Source of the DNA: Pseudobutyrivibrio sp.
Lineage (GTDB): Bacteria > Bacillota > Clostridia > Lachnospirales > Lachnospiraceae
Direction of reading: 5' to 3'
Length of the DNA stretch: 64,000 bases
NCBI RefSeq assembly: GCF_017471675.1
Contig: NZ_JAFUSK010000002.1
Location: 1 to 64,000 of the forward strand
Under the pieces are notes generated by a model. The model saw only the letters and a list, made by a program, of their open reading frames with translations. It was not told where the DNA came from and ran no database searches. The position numbers were made by a program, and so were the translations under genes. Shown one piece after another: positions 62,239-64,000 of this stretch. Position 1 is the first letter of the stretch; each line of letters begins with the position of its first letter.

Positions 62239-64000
62239 ATGGATGTAAGTCAATATTTGGATATCTTTATCGACGAGACAAGCGGTCATATTCAGAGCCT
62301 TTCCGACAACATTATGGAGCTTGAGAAAGAGCCTGAAAATAAGGATGTTGTAAATGAAATCTTCCGTGCAGCTCACTCTTTAAAGGGTATGGCTGGTACT
62401 ATGGGATTCAAACGAATGCAGCATCTTACACACGATATGGAAAACGTTTTCCAGGAAGTTAGAAACGATAACGTCAAGGTTAATTCTAACCTTATTGATA
62501 TTCTGTTTAAGTGTCTTGATGCTATCGAGGGCTACCTTGATACAGTTAAAGCTACTTCTAATGAGGGTGAGGAAGAAAACGAAGCATTGATTAAGCTTCT
62601 TAACGATTATCTTGCTCAGGCAGAAGGAGGCGAAGCTCCTGCTGATTCGGCACCTGCAGAGGCTGCATCTGGCTCTGATGGTGGATCAGGTGAAGCTGCA
62701 GCTGATGATGGAGCAGATGGTCCTCTTTACAAGAAGATGAAGCTTGAGCCGGATCTTGTGGAAAAGCTTAAGGGTGAGAAGCAGCTATATGGTTTTACAA
62801 TTCATATTAACAAGGAATGCTTGCTTAAGGCAGCCAGAGCTTTCCTTGTATTTAAAGCTGTAGAGGACTTTGGTCAGATTATGGCCTTTGATCCAAGCTC
62901 ATCTGATATTGAAGATGAGAAGTTCGAATTTGATTTTTCATTTATTCTTTCAACTGAATCAGAGCTAGATCCTATACTTGAAGCAGTTAAGGCTGTTTCA
63001 GAGATAGAATCAGTTGAGGCAGACAAGGTTACTCCTGAAATGTACGAGAAGAAAGAGGAGGAAGCAGCTCCAGAGCCAGCCCCTGCACCAGAGGCAGCAG
63101 CTCCTGCAGCTCCAGCCCCTGCGCCAGCAGCAAAGCCAGCAGCATCTACTGCAAAATCCGCTGGCGGAAAGAATCAGCCTGCTAATAAGCCTGTTACATC
63201 ACGTACAATCCGTGTTGATATTGAAAAGCTTGATGCATTAATGAATCAGGTTTCCGAGCTTATTATTGCAAAGAACTCATTGGCATCACAGTCCAATAGC
63301 TCTGGTGAGATTGATGGACAGACCTTACATGAGAATATTGAATACCTTGAGCGTATTACCACAAATCTTCACGAATCAGTTATGAAGGTTCGAATGGTTC
63401 CTATTGAATCAGTAGTTGCAAAGTTCCCTCGAATGATTCGTGACCTTGACCGTAAGCTTAACAAGCCAATGGAACTTGTTATGACTGGTGAAGATACAGA
63501 GCTTGATAGAACTGTTGTAGATCAGCTTGGTGACCCACTTCAGCATTTGCTTAGAAACTCTGCTGACCATGGTATCGAATCTCCTGAAGACAGAAAAGCT
63601 GCAGGAAAGCCTGAAAAGGGTACTATTTTCCTTAACGCTTTCCAGGAAGGCAATAACGTTATCATCGAAGTTGGTGATGACGGTGCCGGTATTAATACAG
63701 ACAAGGTTCGTGATAAGGCTGTGGAGAGAGGCCTTGTTACACCTGAAGAGGCAGAAAATCTTACACAGAAAGAAATAATCGACTTCCTGTTTATGCCATC
63801 CTTCTCAATGGCTAAGCAGATTACAGATATCTCTGGTCGAGGCGTTGGTCTTGATGTAGTTAAAAGTAATATTGAGGCACTTGGTGGTGACGTATCAGTT
63901 AAGTCTGTTATGGGCGAAGGTTCTACCTTTACAGTACGACTTCCACTTACACTTGCTATTATTCAGGCTCTCATGGTTGAGATTAGAGATGAAAAATATG
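62239..64000 (+). CDS. cheA: Chemotaxis histidine kinase CheA (3' end outside window)
   Basis: Partial: 587 codons are present and the frame is still open at the window edge. P1 contains the phosphorylated His in IFRAAHSLKGMAGTMGF (about residue 46). P2 lies at about residues 150-260. Pro/Ala/Glu-rich linkers are at about 133-160 and 270-315. P3 dimer helix contains IRVDIEKLDALMNQVSELIIAKNSL. The P4 kinase domain has the N-box HLLRNSADHGIE, G1 DDGAGI and G2 GRGVGLDVV. The end of P4 and the P5 CheW-like domain start near the edge (IIQALMVEI). The start ATG has GGAGG 8 nt upstream. It feeds CheY and CheB encoded just before. Confidence 0.95.
   Translation, partial: MDVSQYLDIFIDETSGHIQSLSDNIMELEKEPENKDVVNEIFRAAHSLKGMAGTMGFKRMQHLTHDMENVFQEVRNDNVKVNSNLIDILFKCLDAIEGYLDTVKATSNEGEEENEALIKLLNDYLAQAEGGEAPADSAPAEAASGSDGGSGEAAADDGADGPLYKKMKLEPDLVEKLKGEKQLYGFTIHINKECLLKAARAFLVFKAVEDFGQIMAFDPSSSDIEDEKFEFDFSFILSTESELDPILEAVKAVSEIESVEADKVTPEMYEKKEEEAAPEPAPAPEAAAPAAPAPAPAAKPAASTAKSAGGKNQPANKPVTSRTIRVDIEKLDALMNQVSELIIAKNSLASQSNSSGEIDGQTLHENIEYLERITTNLHESVMKVRMVPIESVVAKFPRMIRDLDRKLNKPMELVMTGEDTELDRTVVDQLGDPLQHLLRNSADHGIESPEDRKAAGKPEKGTIFLNAFQEGNNVIIEVGDDGAGINTDKVRDKAVERGLVTPEEAENLTQKEIIDFLFMPSFSMAKQITDISGRGVGLDVVKSNIEALGGDVSVKSVMGEGSTFTVRLPLTLAIIQALMVEIRDEKY

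Noticed and set aside
63014..63241. 75-codon Gln/Leu-rich frame inside cheA
   Set aside because: It is the shifted reading of the Pro/Ala linker of CheA.

Overview
The window looks like a low-to-mid GC Firmicute of the family Lachnospiraceae, most like motile, non-spore-forming rumen or gut genera such as Butyrivibrio, Pseudobutyrivibrio or Roseburia. This rests on gene order and protein style: a thrS T-box, holA and rpsT beside lepA-hemW and a CIRCE-controlled hrcA-grpE-dnaK-dnaJ operon, and dprA-topA-codY directly ahead of a long fla/che operon. The genus is inferred; no rRNA gene is present to confirm it.

Region 1 (1-7.2 kb, + strand): an RpiB-type isomerase, a band-7/SPFH protein, thrS behind a T-box leader with an ACC (Thr) specifier, a PflA/PflX-like radical SAM protein whose Shine-Dalgarno comes from a small palindromic repeat, a small HExxH zinc-protease-like protein, holA and a PilZ protein. 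Region 2 (7.3-18.7 kb): rpsT and lepA-hemW on the minus strand, the hrcA-grpE-dnaK-dnaJ heat-shock operon, galT, and a membrane GGDEF protein on the minus strand. Region 3 (18.9-34.9 kb): a VTC-domain / DUF4956 / secreted beta-rich lipoprotein cluster, gltX, a UvrD-like helicase, a DUF1292 protein, a GlgX-like GH13 protein that has lost catalytic residues, a DUF5662 protein, trpS, yifB, dprA, topA and codY. Region 4 (35.1-64 kb): flgBC-fliEFGHIJ-motE-like-fliK-flgD-TIGR02530-flgE, then motAB-fliL-fliM-fliY-cheY-fliOPQR-flhBAFG, a YcgR-like PilZ brake, cheB and the start of cheA, which runs off the window.

The genes fit together as central information processing plus a nearly complete flagellar export apparatus, basal body, motor and chemotaxis core. 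Cyclic-di-GMP is a visible thread: one GGDEF enzyme and two PilZ receptors, one of them inside the fla/che operon. CodY is encoded beside the operon, and CodY-box-like sequences lie upstream of codY and between the GGDEF gene and the VTC cluster.

The most unusual signal is a pair of related, GC-rich, non-coding elements. One lies between dnaK and dnaJ (about 204 bp) and one between flgE and motA (about 132 bp). Each is closed by a different but self-complementary terminal stem. Both carry the same CTAGG.AAGCGCGAG block on the left and CGGGAGC on the right, set in helices that covary between the two copies. I read them as two members of one structured-RNA or mobile RNA family that I cannot name. 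No tRNA, rRNA, CRISPR array, intact transposase or prophage gene was seen.
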